A DNA stretch of 14,270 nt from positions 1-14,270 of the forward strand of contig JAAYJJ010000022.1 of NCBI GenBank assembly GCA_012522985.1, written 5' to 3'. A program made the position numbers and the translations under genes. Positions 6,757 to 14,270 of the stretch are shown in pieces. This DNA is from Aliarcobacter butzleri. Its GTDB lineage: Bacteria > Campylobacterota > Campylobacteria > Campylobacterales > Arcobacteraceae. Position 1 is the stretch's first letter; the number at the start of each line of letters is the position of its first letter. Below the pieces are notes generated by a model that saw only the letters and a program-made list of their open reading frames with translations, was not told the DNA's origin and ran no database searches.

Positions 6757-7861
6757 ATCTATCTTCCAATAGATTCTTGATATAATCCCCAAATTTATCT
6801 ATTTCAACCAAAAAAGCATCATGTCCATAGTCACTTTCTACCATCTTATAACTACATATATCATCTTTTCCTAGTTTACACATAGTATTATATATCTCTT
6901 CCATCTCATAAGGGAAAAAGAGCATATCTCCACTAAAGGAGATAAGATGAAGTTTAGATTTAATACGATTTAAAGCATCTTCCAAAGAATCATAGTTTCT
7001 ACTTGCATCAAAAATATTTATAGTTTTTACTATATATAGATAACTCAAAGGATCAAATTTATGTGGGAAATTATAGCCATTATACTCTAAATACCGCTCA
7101 ACTTCAAACCTACCAAAAAGCTCATATAATCCATCAGTTTGAGCATATTTTCTACCAAACTTCTCATCCATTGATTTTGGAGCTAAATATGAGATATGTC
7201 CAGCCATTCTTCCAACTGCTAGTCCTGATAAACCATTGGCTTTGATATCATCAGCTTCATACATACCACCTTTGAAATCTGGATCATTTTTGATAGATTC
7301 AACTACAACTTTATTAAAAGCTATTGCCCAAGGTCTTGTATATGCTGTTGTTGCCATAGGTATTACTATATCAGCAAATCGTGGATACTCTATAGCATAA
7401 CAAAGTGCTTGCATACCACCCATACTACCGCCAATAACTGCTTTTATATGGTGAATACCCAAAGAATCAAGTAAAATTTTTTGTGCTTTTACAATATCAC
7501 TTATAGTTAAAACTGGGAATTTAAATCTATAAGGTTTATCACTTGGATAATTAGGACTCATAGGCCCTGTACTTCCAAAACAACTACCTAGGTTATTTGT
7601 ACATATAACAAAATATTTATTAGTATCAACAGGTTTATTAGCTCCTATGAAGTCATCCCACCACCCTGCTTTTCTATCACCATCATATTTTCCAGCACAA
7701 TGATGACTTCCACTTAGGGCATGAGTTATAAGTATAACATTACTTTTATCTTCATTTAGCTCTCCATATGTTTCATACATAATCTCATATGGTTCTAAAA
7801 TACGCCCACTTTCTAGATATAATGGATTTTTAAAAATAGCCTTTTTTGTAGTTATTTTCAA
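6755..7861 (-). CDS. metX: Homoserine O-acetyltransferase
   Basis: The 368-residue protein is an alpha/beta-hydrolase of the MetX family, which acetylates homoserine with acetyl-CoA in the cytoplasm as the committed step toward methionine. Family landmarks are YETYGELN (29-36), HALSGSHH (47-54), GWWDDFIG (66-73), the oxyanion segment NNLGSCFGSTGP (89-100), the nucleophile elbow GGSMGGMQ (144-151, Ser146), TTAYTRPWAIAFN (171-183), and the distal Asp312 (SGD) and His347 (DYGHDAF). The start is TTG at 7861, with AAAAGG about 7 bases upstream. No in-frame ATG exists before the preceding in-frame stop, and MKI.TK is a usual family N-terminus. A succinyltransferase cannot be fully excluded from sequence alone. 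The leader contains the guaB terminator, and the 3' end abuts a heptad repeat array. Confidence 0.95.
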   Translation of the reverse strand: MKITTKKAIFKNPLYLESGRILEPYEIMYETYGELNEDKSNVILITHALSGSHHCAGKYDGDRKAGWWDDFIGANKPVDTNKYFVICTNNLGSCFGSTGPMSPNYPSDKPYRFKFPVLTISDIVKAQKILLDSLGIHHIKAVIGGSMGGMQALCYAIEYPRFADIVIPMATTAYTRPWAIAFNKVVVESIKNDPDFKGGMYEADDIKANGLSGLAVGRMAGHISYLAPKSMDEKFGRKYAQTDGLYELFGRFEVERYLEYNGYNFPHKFDPLSYLYIVKTINIFDASRNYDSLEDALNRIKSKLHLISFSGDMLFFPYEMEEIYNTMCKLGKDDICSYKMVESDYGHDAFLVEIDKFGDYIKNLLEDR

Positions 7862-7880
7862 TTCTAACCTTTTGTTGGTT

Positions 7881-7918
7881 TTGAAAAAAGAGTAATACTA
7901 CTAAAACTCTTTTTTCAA
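7881..7918 (-). terminator. Terminator of guaB, lying in the metX leader
   Basis: A perfect 13-bp inverted repeat, TTGAAAAAAGAGT (7881-7893) and ACTCTTTTTTCAA (7906-7918), encloses a 12-base loop. It begins 10 bases after the guaB stop. The T6 tract is part of the right arm on either strand, so it could work in both directions. It ends only 19 bases before the metX TTG, leaving no room for a promoter between hairpin and gene. Confidence 0.75.
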
Positions 7919-7928
7919 GATTGTAAGT

Positions 7929-9380
<1,452 letters not shown>

Positions 9381-10748
9381 TTATCCTTTATAGTTGATAG
9401 TTTCTTCTAAACTTTTAGCCGCATCAAAAATAGTTTGTTCATCAAACTCTTTTCCAATAAACTGTAAGCCTATAGGCATACCATCACTATCTTTTGATAC
9501 AGGCAAAGAGATAGCAGGAAGCCCTGCTAGGTTGATAGAGATTGTATATATATCTCCTAAATACATCTCCAAAGAACTCTTATATGAGCCTATTTTTGGT
9601 GCAACAGTTGGGGTAACAGGTGAAAGTATTACATCAGCATTTGCAAAAATCTTATTATAGTTTTGTTTTATAAGCTCTCTTACTTTTTGTGCTTTTATAT
9701 AATAAGCATCATAATAACCACTACTTAATACAAAAGAACCCAACATTAATCTTTTTTTCACCTCTGCTCCAAAGCCCAATGTTCTTGTTTTATTGTAGAT
9801 CTCCTTTAGTCCACCCTCGCTTCCTTGTTGGTTACCATATCTTATACCATCAAATCTAGCTAAGTTTGCACTAGCTTCAGCTCCAGATATAATATAATAA
9901 GCAGATACAATCATCTGTGTATCAAACATATTTTCATATACTATAGTATGCCCAGCTTCTTTTAAGGTATCTATAGATTTTTGCATAGCTTTTTTTACAT
10001 CTTCACTAGCTTCATCTACAAAGTTTTTCAAAACCGCAATAGTTAGTTTTCTATCACTTTTAATATTTGGAGCAATTGCATTGTATTCTATTTGCATACT
10101 CATAGAATCTTTAGGATCATATCCACTTATTGCATCATAAAGCAAAGCAGCATCTGTTACATTTTGAGTTATTACACCAGCTTGATCTAGTGATGAGCTA
10201 TAAGCTGCTATTCCATATCTGCTTACTCTTCCATAGCTAGGCTTCATACCAACACAACCACAATAAGCAGCAGGTTGCCTAATACTTCCACCAGTATCAG
10301 TTCCTATAGCAGCTATTGCAATACTAGCAGCAACAGCAGCAGCACTACCACCACTACTTCCACCAGGTATTCTACTACCATCTACAGGATTTAATGTACT
10401 CCCATAAAAACTATTTTGAGTAGAGCTTCCCATAGCAAACTCATCCATATTTGTTATACCAAAAGGACTAAATCCATTTTCTTCTAACTTTGTTATAATA
10501 GTTGCATCATAAGGTGCAATATACCCTTGTAATATTGAACTAGCACAAGTCATAGGAAAATTTTTGATATTTATATTATCTTTAATAGCAATAGGTATTC
10601 CACTACCTCTAGTATATATTTTTTTATTTGTTAATTGTTCTATATATGCACCAAGATCTCTATTTTGTTCTATTTTATTTGTAAGTTCTTCTTTTAGTGT
10701 TATTAAGTCATCTTTTGATAGTTTTAAAGCTTCTTGTAGTGTTATCAC
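9381..10748 (-). CDS. gatA: Glutamyl-tRNA(Gln) amidotransferase subunit A
   Basis: The 455-residue amidase-signature protein is the glutaminase subunit of GatCAB. The complex converts misacylated Glu-tRNA(Gln) to Gln-tRNA(Gln), as needed in bacteria that rely on indirect glutaminylation. The Ser-cisSer-Lys triad is visible as Lys56 (IPIAIKDN), Ser131 (PGGSSGGSAAA, 128-138) and Ser155 (GTDTGGSIRQPA, 149-160). Their spacing matches the Lys79, Ser154 and Ser178 I recall for S. aureus GatA. The C-terminal LPVSKDSDGMPIGLQFIGKEFDE is also typical. The start is GTG at 10748, supported by GGAG about 7 bases upstream. Partners gatB and gatC are not in the window. Other amidase-family enzymes are the alternative, but the overall match to GatA is strong. 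Confidence 0.96.
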   Translation of the reverse strand: MITLQEALKLSKDDLITLKEELTNKIEQNRDLGAYIEQLTNKKIYTRGSGIPIAIKDNINIKNFPMTCASSILQGYIAPYDATIITKLEENGFSPFGITNMDEFAMGSSTQNSFYGSTLNPVDGSRIPGGSSGGSAAAVAASIAIAAIGTDTGGSIRQPAAYCGCVGMKPSYGRVSRYGIAAYSSSLDQAGVITQNVTDAALLYDAISGYDPKDSMSMQIEYNAIAPNIKSDRKLTIAVLKNFVDEASEDVKKAMQKSIDTLKEAGHTIVYENMFDTQMIVSAYYIISGAEASANLARFDGIRYGNQQGSEGGLKEIYNKTRTLGFGAEVKKRLMLGSFVLSSGYYDAYYIKAQKVRELIKQNYNKIFANADVILSPVTPTVAPKIGSYKSSLEMYLGDIYTISINLAGLPAISLPVSKDSDGMPIGLQFIGKEFDEQTIFDAAKSLEETINYKG

Positions 10749-10769
10749 CGTTTACTCCGTCTCTTAAAT

Positions 10770-10805
10770 ATCTTGTATTATATTCAAAAAGAGCTTAAAA
10801 AAAAG
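10770..10805 (-). promoter_or_regulatory. gatA-guaB promoter
   Basis: A perfect TATAAT (10782-10777, minus strand) lies between the rplQ terminator and gatA. The predicted start is near 10770, giving a leader of about 22 bases with GGAG before the GTG. A T-rich stretch (CTTTTT) sits 17 bases upstream in place of a standard -35 box. Confidence 0.6.
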
Positions 10806-10823
10806 TATCTTTTGAAATTTTAG

Positions 10824-10857
10824 AAATAAAAAAAGGCTGATTTTACAATCAGCCTTT
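10824..10857 (-). terminator. Intrinsic terminator of the alpha operon
   Basis: Read on the minus strand, AAAGGCTGAT and ATCAGCCTTT form a perfect 10-bp stem (10857-10848 with 10841-10832) around a six-base loop, followed by a T7 tract. It begins 19 bases after the rplQ stop. It is the clearest Rho-independent terminator in the window. Confidence 0.92.
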
Positions 10858-10876
10858 ATAAAATCATCTTTTATTT

Positions 10877-11227
10877 TTATACAAAAGAGATAAACGCCAT
10901 TTGTGTAGCATCGCCTCTTCTAATTCTTGTTTTTATTATTGATGTATATCCACCGTTTCTTTCTAAATACTTAGGTGCAACTTCATTAATAAGTTTTTTT
11001 GTAGCCTCTTTATTTTGTAGAGCAGCAAATATTACTCTATGAGTATTAAAATCTGCGTTTCTTGCTTTTGTTACAAGTTTTTCTACATAACTTCTAAGCT
11101 CTTTTGCTTTTGGTAAAGTTGTTTCTATTTTTTCATTCTCTATCAAAGCAATTGCTAAGTTTTTTAGCAAAGCGCCTCTATGAGCAGAGGTACGATTTAG
11201 CTTTCTATATCCATGCTTATGTCTCAT
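10877..11227 (-). CDS. rplQ: 50S ribosomal protein L17
   Basis: This 116-residue protein starts [56 protein letters not shown], the standard bacterial L17 N-terminus. It ends with the conserved [24 protein letters not shown]17 binds 23S rRNA near the exit-tunnel side of the large subunit. The length is normal. It is the last gene of the alpha operon, with AAAGGAC before the ATG, a 14-base gap from rpoA, and a strong terminator just downstream. Confidence 0.98.
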   Translation of the reverse strand: MRHKHGYRKLNRTSAHRGALLKNLAIALIENEKIETTLPKAKELRSYVEKLVTKARNADFNTHRVIFAALQNKEATKKLINEVAPKYLERNGGYTSIIKTRIRRGDATQMAFISFV

Positions 11228-11241
11228 ATTTGTCCTTTATT

Positions 11242-12243
11242 TTATGCTTTTAACTGTTCAAGTTTTCTTCTAAGAGCAGATGCTACATTTTCTGGTAATG
11301 TATAATCTATAGGAAAACCTAAACCACTAAGTTTTTCACTTATTTCATCATAAGATTTTTTACCTAAGTTTTTAATATTTTTAACTTCAATCTCACTCAT
11401 AAGAACAAGCTCACCAAGATATTTAATCCCAGCTCTATCTAAAGAGTTAAAACTTCTTGCACTTAAGTTTAAATCTTCTATTTTTTGTGTCAATGATTTG
11501 ATCTCTTCTGGTTCTTCACTACTATCAGGAAGAGCTAGATCATTTAGATCAAAAACTTTATTAAATACTGACATTTGTGAATACATCACACTAACAGCCT
11601 CTTTAAAAGCATCTACAGGTGACATTTCACCATCTGTCTCTACATAAAACACAATCTTTTCATAGTTTGGATTATCTTCTACTAGCATTTTTTCTATATT
11701 GTAATCAACTTTTTTAATAGGTGAAAAAAATGCATCAAGTGGGATATAGTTAGATGGTATCATATCTCTAATCTCTTCACTTGGAATATATCCAATACCT
11801 CTTTGTAGTATAATTGAAAATGTCAAATTACAATCAGCATTAATAGTAGCTAAATGTGCATTTTCATTTACAACTTCTACATTTTCAGTATTTAAATCAC
11901 TTGCTTTTATCTCTTTAGAACCATCAAAAGAGTACTCTACTTCGATTTGAGCTTCAGTAGTACCTTTTACTATGAAACCAATATTTTTAAGATTTATTAT
12001 AAAAACTGCAACATCTTCTAACATACCTCTTAGAGCATCAAACTCATGTTTAACTCCCTCTATTTTCACAGCTATCGGTGCAAAACCTTTTGTGCTACTC
12101 ATTAAGATTCTTCTAAGTGGGTGTGCCAAAGTTACAGCATAGCCACTTTCAAAAGGACTTGCTGTAATTTTTGCTACTTTATCACTAATCTTTTCAATAT
12201 TAACATCAGTTGGTAAAAACGGTGTATCTGTAATTTTTTTCAT
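11242..12243 (-). CDS. rpoA: RNA polymerase alpha subunit
   Basis: At 333 residues this is a complete alpha subunit. The N-terminal domain (about 1-232) shows ESGYAVTLAHPLRRILMSSTKGFAP (32-56), the dimerisation region, with HEFDALRGMLEDV following at 66-78. A linker containing DSSEEPEE (240-247) leads to the C-terminal domain. There, LSARSFNSL (260-268) and NLGKKSYDEI (292-301) correspond to the DNA- and activator-contacting helices. Arg263, Asn266, Lys296 and Ser297 match E. coli Arg265, Asn268, Lys298 and Ser299. A fully typical C-terminal domain implies the usual UP-element and activator contacts. The gene lies between rpsD and rplQ, the standard alpha operon position, and has AAAAGGA upstream of its ATG. 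Confidence 0.98.
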   Translation of the reverse strand: MKKITDTPFLPTDVNIEKISDKVAKITASPFESGYAVTLAHPLRRILMSSTKGFAPIAVKIEGVKHEFDALRGMLEDVAVFIINLKNIGFIVKGTTEAQIEVEYSFDGSKEIKASDLNTENVEVVNENAHLATINADCNLTFSIILQRGIGYIPSEEIRDMIPSNYIPLDAFFSPIKKVDYNIEKMLVEDNPNYEKIVFYVETDGEMSPVDAFKEAVSVMYSQMSVFNKVFDLNDLALPDSSEEPEEIKSLTQKIEDLNLSARSFNSLDRAGIKYLGELVLMSEIEVKNIKNLGKKSYDEISEKLSGLGFPIDYTLPENVASALRRKLEQLKA

Positions 12244-12256
12244 ATTCTAATCCTTT

Positions 12257-12883
12257 TTATTTAGAATATAACTCAACTACAAGTCTCTCTTCAACTGGTA
12301 TAGCAACCTCTTCTCTTTGTGGCAATCTGCTAAAAATACCAAACAATTTTGATTTTTCCACATCTACCCAATCAACCATTCCTGTTTGATTTGTAAGCTC
12401 TATTGCTCTTACTATTTGAGGGTTGTTTTTTGATTTTTCTCTTATTTCTATTTTTTGTCCAGCTCTTACACTGTATGAAGGGATATCAACTTTTTTACCA
12501 TCAACTAAAATATGTCCATGAGTTGTAAGTTGTCTTGCAAATCTTCTTGTTGAAGCAAATCCCATTCTATATACTAGATTATCAAGTCTTTGCTCAAGCA
12601 TAAGGATTAAATTTTCCCCAGTGTTTCCACCTCTTCTTACTGCTTCTTTGAAATATCTAGCAAATTGTTTTTCTGAAACACCATATATATATTTTGCTTT
12701 TTGTTTTTCTCTTAGTTGTAAACCATATTCAGAAATCTTAGTTCTTCTTTGCCCATGTTGTCCTGGAGCATATGGTCTTTTTTCTAAAGCACTTTTCCCC
12801 GCTAATCTTCTCTCACCTTTTAAACCAAGATCAGCGTTTAATCTTCTTTCTAACTTTTCTACTGGTCCTCTATATCTTGCCAT
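12257..12883 (-). CDS. rpsD: 30S ribosomal protein S4
   Basis: The 208-residue protein carries [27 protein letters not shown] (36-48), and the S4 RNA-binding domain from about 97 ([41 protein letters not shown]). S4 nucleates 30S assembly on 16S rRNA. In E. coli it also represses the alpha operon by binding its leader; whether that applies here is unknown. The protein contains no cysteine at all, so it is the zinc-free form, in contrast to the zinc-type L36 in the same operon. The start and length are normal. Confidence 0.98.
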   Translation of the reverse strand: MARYRGPVEKLERRLNADLGLKGERRLAGKSALEKRPYAPGQHGQRRTKISEYGLQLREKQKAKYIYGVSEKQFARYFKEAVRRGGNTGENLILMLEQRLDNLVYRMGFASTRRFARQLTTHGHILVDGKKVDIPSYSVRAGQKIEIREKSKNNPQIVRAIELTNQTGMVDWVDVEKSKLFGIFSRLPQREEVAIPVEERLVVELYSK

Positions 12884-12893
12884 ATTTTACTCC

Positions 12894-13289
12894 TTACACT
12901 CTTCTTCTTTTTGGAGGTCTACATCCATTGTGAGGTAGAGGTGTAATATCCTTAAACCATCTTACACTAACACCTTCGATTGAACCTACAGACTTAACTG
13001 CTGTATCTCTACCACTTCCAGGTCCTTGAATCTTGATACCTACATGTTTAATACCATGTTCCATAGCTTTTTTCATCGCATCTTCTACTGCTTGTTGAGC
13101 TGCAAAAGGAGTTGATTTTTTACTACCTTTAAAGCCTAATGCTCCTGCACTACTCCATGCTATTGTATTACCTGCATTATCACTTACTGAAACAACAGTG
13201 TTATTAAAAGTTGCTGAAATATGTACTATTCCATCAGCAATATTTTTTCTTACTATTTTTTTTCTAACTACATTTTTTTTCTTTGCCAT
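12894..13289 (-). CDS. rpsK: 30S ribosomal protein S11
   Basis: The 131-residue protein shows the S11 core [47 protein letters not shown], then the glycine-rich [14 protein letters not shown]. The conserved C-terminus [15 protein letters not shown] includes the Asn-Gly that is deamidated to isoaspartate in some bacteria. S11 sits on the 30S platform near the mRNA exit. It lies nine bases after rpsM and ten before rpsD. Confidence 0.98.
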   Translation of the reverse strand: MAKKKNVVRKKIVRKNIADGIVHISATFNNTVVSVSDNAGNTIAWSSAGALGFKGSKKSTPFAAQQAVEDAMKKAMEHGIKHVGIKIQGPGSGRDTAVKSVGSIEGVSVRWFKDITPLPHNGCRPPKRRRV

Positions 13290-13298
13290 TGCCTAACC

Positions 13299-13667
13299 TT
13301 ATTTAGATGCTGAACCAACAGTTTTCTTTTTACCTTTTCTTGTTCTAGCATTTGTTTTTGTGCTTTGTCCACGAACTGGTAAACCTTTTCTATGTCTTAA
13401 ACCTCTGTAGCTTCCTAAATCCATAAGAGCTTTGATATCCATAGCAACTTTTTTTCTAAGATCCCCTTCTACCATGTAGTTTTTTTGAATCTCAAGTCTT
13501 ATAGCAGCTGCTTCATCTTCACTTAACTCATGAACTCTTTTATCATAAGATATTCCTGTTGCATCTAGTATTCTTCTTGATGAATGTAAACCTATTCCAT
13601 AAATATATGTTAAGGCATATTCCATTCTCTTTTTGATTGGTAAGTCTGTACCTGCAATACGAGCCAT
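13299..13667 (-). CDS. rpsM: 30S ribosomal protein S13
   Basis: This 122-residue protein begins [26 protein letters not shown], with the helix-two-turn-helix start typical of S13. It continues with [28 protein letters not shown], the basic tail that reaches toward the P-site tRNA. S13 forms part of the 30S head and the intersubunit bridges. The gene follows rpmJ by three bases, and its ribosome-binding site (AAGGAT) overlaps the end of rpmJ. Confidence 0.98.
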   Translation of the reverse strand: MARIAGTDLPIKKRMEYALTYIYGIGLHSSRRILDATGISYDKRVHELSEDEAAAIRLEIQKNYMVEGDLRKKVAMDIKALMDLGSYRGLRHRKGLPVRGQSTKTNARTRKGKKKTVGSASK

Positions 13668-13670
13668 TCT

Positions 13671-13784
13671 TTATCCTTGTCTTTGTTTATGTTTTGGTGT
13701 TTCACAGATAACTCTCAACACACCTTTTCTTTTGACAATCTTACATTTGTCACACATTTTTTTAACTGAAGCTCTTACTTTCAT
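13671..13784 (-). CDS. rpmJ: 50S ribosomal protein L36
   Basis: This gene encodes only 37 residues. Translating 13784 to 13671 gives [20 protein letters not shown], then [17 protein letters not shown] and TAA. This is a standard L36 of the zinc-binding type: Cys11, Cys14, Cys27 and His32 form the zinc ribbon. The ATG is preceded by AAAGGA, and the stop lies three bases before rpsM. It is the first alpha-operon gene visible. In many bacteria infA precedes it; here no infA is seen upstream within the window. Confidence 0.97.
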   Translation of the reverse strand: MKVRASVKKMCDKCKIVKRKGVLRVICETPKHKQRQG

Positions 13785-13938
13785 AGCTTTCCTTTAACCT
13801 TAGATTCTCTATTTCCTAATAGGTGGGTGAGACACCAACTTTTTACAAAAATTTTATTGCTATTTTTATAAAAACTTCCTCAATGATTAGAAAACAGTTT
13901 CGGATTTTATCTAAAACTAGCTTAAAAGATTATAAAAC
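13785..13938 (-). promoter_or_regulatory. Leader/promoter region of the alpha operon
   Basis: This 154-bp gap holds no gene. On the minus strand a TATAAT (13934-13929) lies right after the upstream stop and would give a leader of about 138 bases. A TATAAAAATA (13870-13861) would give about 74. Neither has a strong -35 box. A GC-rich patch in this AT-rich stretch forms a small hairpin, GGTG-TCT-CACC (13836-13826), about 42 bases before rpmJ. It could be part of a ribosomal-protein feedback site, but the sequence alone does not show this. Confidence 0.4.
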
Positions 13939-14270
13939 CTAATCTATTTTTATAAAAGAAAACTCACCAGCTCTATATAAAGATATATTATAGATTACTT
14001 GATTGTCTATAATCTTATATCCACTTATCTCACTATCTTGATTATTAAAGATGATTTTGTTTAAACCAATAAGCGTAGAAAAGTTTACCCAATTATACCT
14101 AATATCAGCTCCTAAAACAGATCCTATAGCTACTAGATTAGATGTACTATCCCCTATAGAACTTGCTATAAACATCTTTTTTCTATCTTGATATTGACTA
14201 AGAGTTAAAATCATAGGATTATAGCTTAACTGAGTTGCCAAAATAGAATCTGGATAAATCTCATAAACTC
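13939..14270 (-). CDS. Unrecognised protein, C-terminal part (5' end outside window)
   Basis: The frame is open from the right edge to the stop at 13939, giving about 110 C-terminal residues. The TTG at 14241 is probably just an internal leucine, because reading continues upstream as VYEIYPDSI. The visible part looks beta-rich, with short strands such as MILTLSQY, KKMFIASSI, NLVAIGSVLG, NKIIFNN, YKIIDNQVIYNISLY and EFSFIKID. This alternation would suit the end of a beta-propeller or another all-beta domain, but I see no diagnostic motif. No cysteine, zinc motif or membrane segment is visible. The gene reads toward rpmJ with a 154-bp gap and no clear terminator. Its function is unknown to me. 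Confidence 0.7.
   Translation of the reverse strand, partial: VYEIYPDSILATQLSYNPMILTLSQYQDRKKMFIASSIGDSTSNLVAIGSVLGADIRYNWVNFSTLIGLNKIIFNNQDSEISGYKIIDNQVIYNISLYRAGEFSFIKID

Noticed and set aside
14239..14241. TTG at 14241 as the start of the right-edge gene
   Set aside because: The frame stays open to the window edge with similar sequence character and no ribosome-binding site at this point, so it is more likely an internal leucine of a longer gene.

Overview
This 14.3-kb window is AT-rich and almost fully coding, and every credible gene lies on the minus strand. Gene content and protein sequence suggest a member of the Campylobacterota, probably close to Arcobacter or Sulfurimonas. The reasons are the short Sua5-like gene behind carB, the small secreted protein of a type I recall from that phylum, TATAAT boxes with T-rich upstream regions rather than clear -35 boxes, and a cysteine-free S4. 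The genus is a guess from memory, not a database result.

Read in transcription order (high to low coordinates): (1) The C-terminal part of an unrecognised protein (13939-14270). (2) The alpha ribosomal operon rpmJ-rpsM-rpsK-rpsD-rpoA-rplQ (13784-10877), closed by a strong intrinsic terminator at 10824-10857. No infA is visible before rpmJ within the window. (3) gatA-guaB (10748-7929), covering Gln-tRNA formation and GMP synthesis, with its own TATAAT box and a 13-bp-stem terminator. (4) metX (7861-6755), methionine synthesis, starting with TTG. (5) A 336-bp gene-free interval (6419-6754) with two heptad arrays in opposite orientation and two 18-bp palindromes. (6) A tight run of xseB, a YgjP-like zinc peptidase, a ThiF/MoeB-like E1 gene broken by a one-base frameshift, and a 67-residue putative lipoprotein (6418-4693). 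(7) carB, a Sua5/YrdC-like gene and mogA (4630-364), tightly packed. (8) The N-terminal part of a secreted protein running off the left edge (281-1).

Most genes are housekeeping: translation, nucleotide and carbamoyl-phosphate synthesis, tRNA modification, molybdenum cofactor and methionine. I found no tRNA or rRNA gene, CRISPR array, insertion sequence or phage gene, and no convincing new defence or mobile system. The points most worth a second look are the heptad/palindrome interval, the frameshifted E1-like gene beside a metallopeptidase, the terminator-like hairpin in the metX leader, and the truncated-looking start of the alpha operon.
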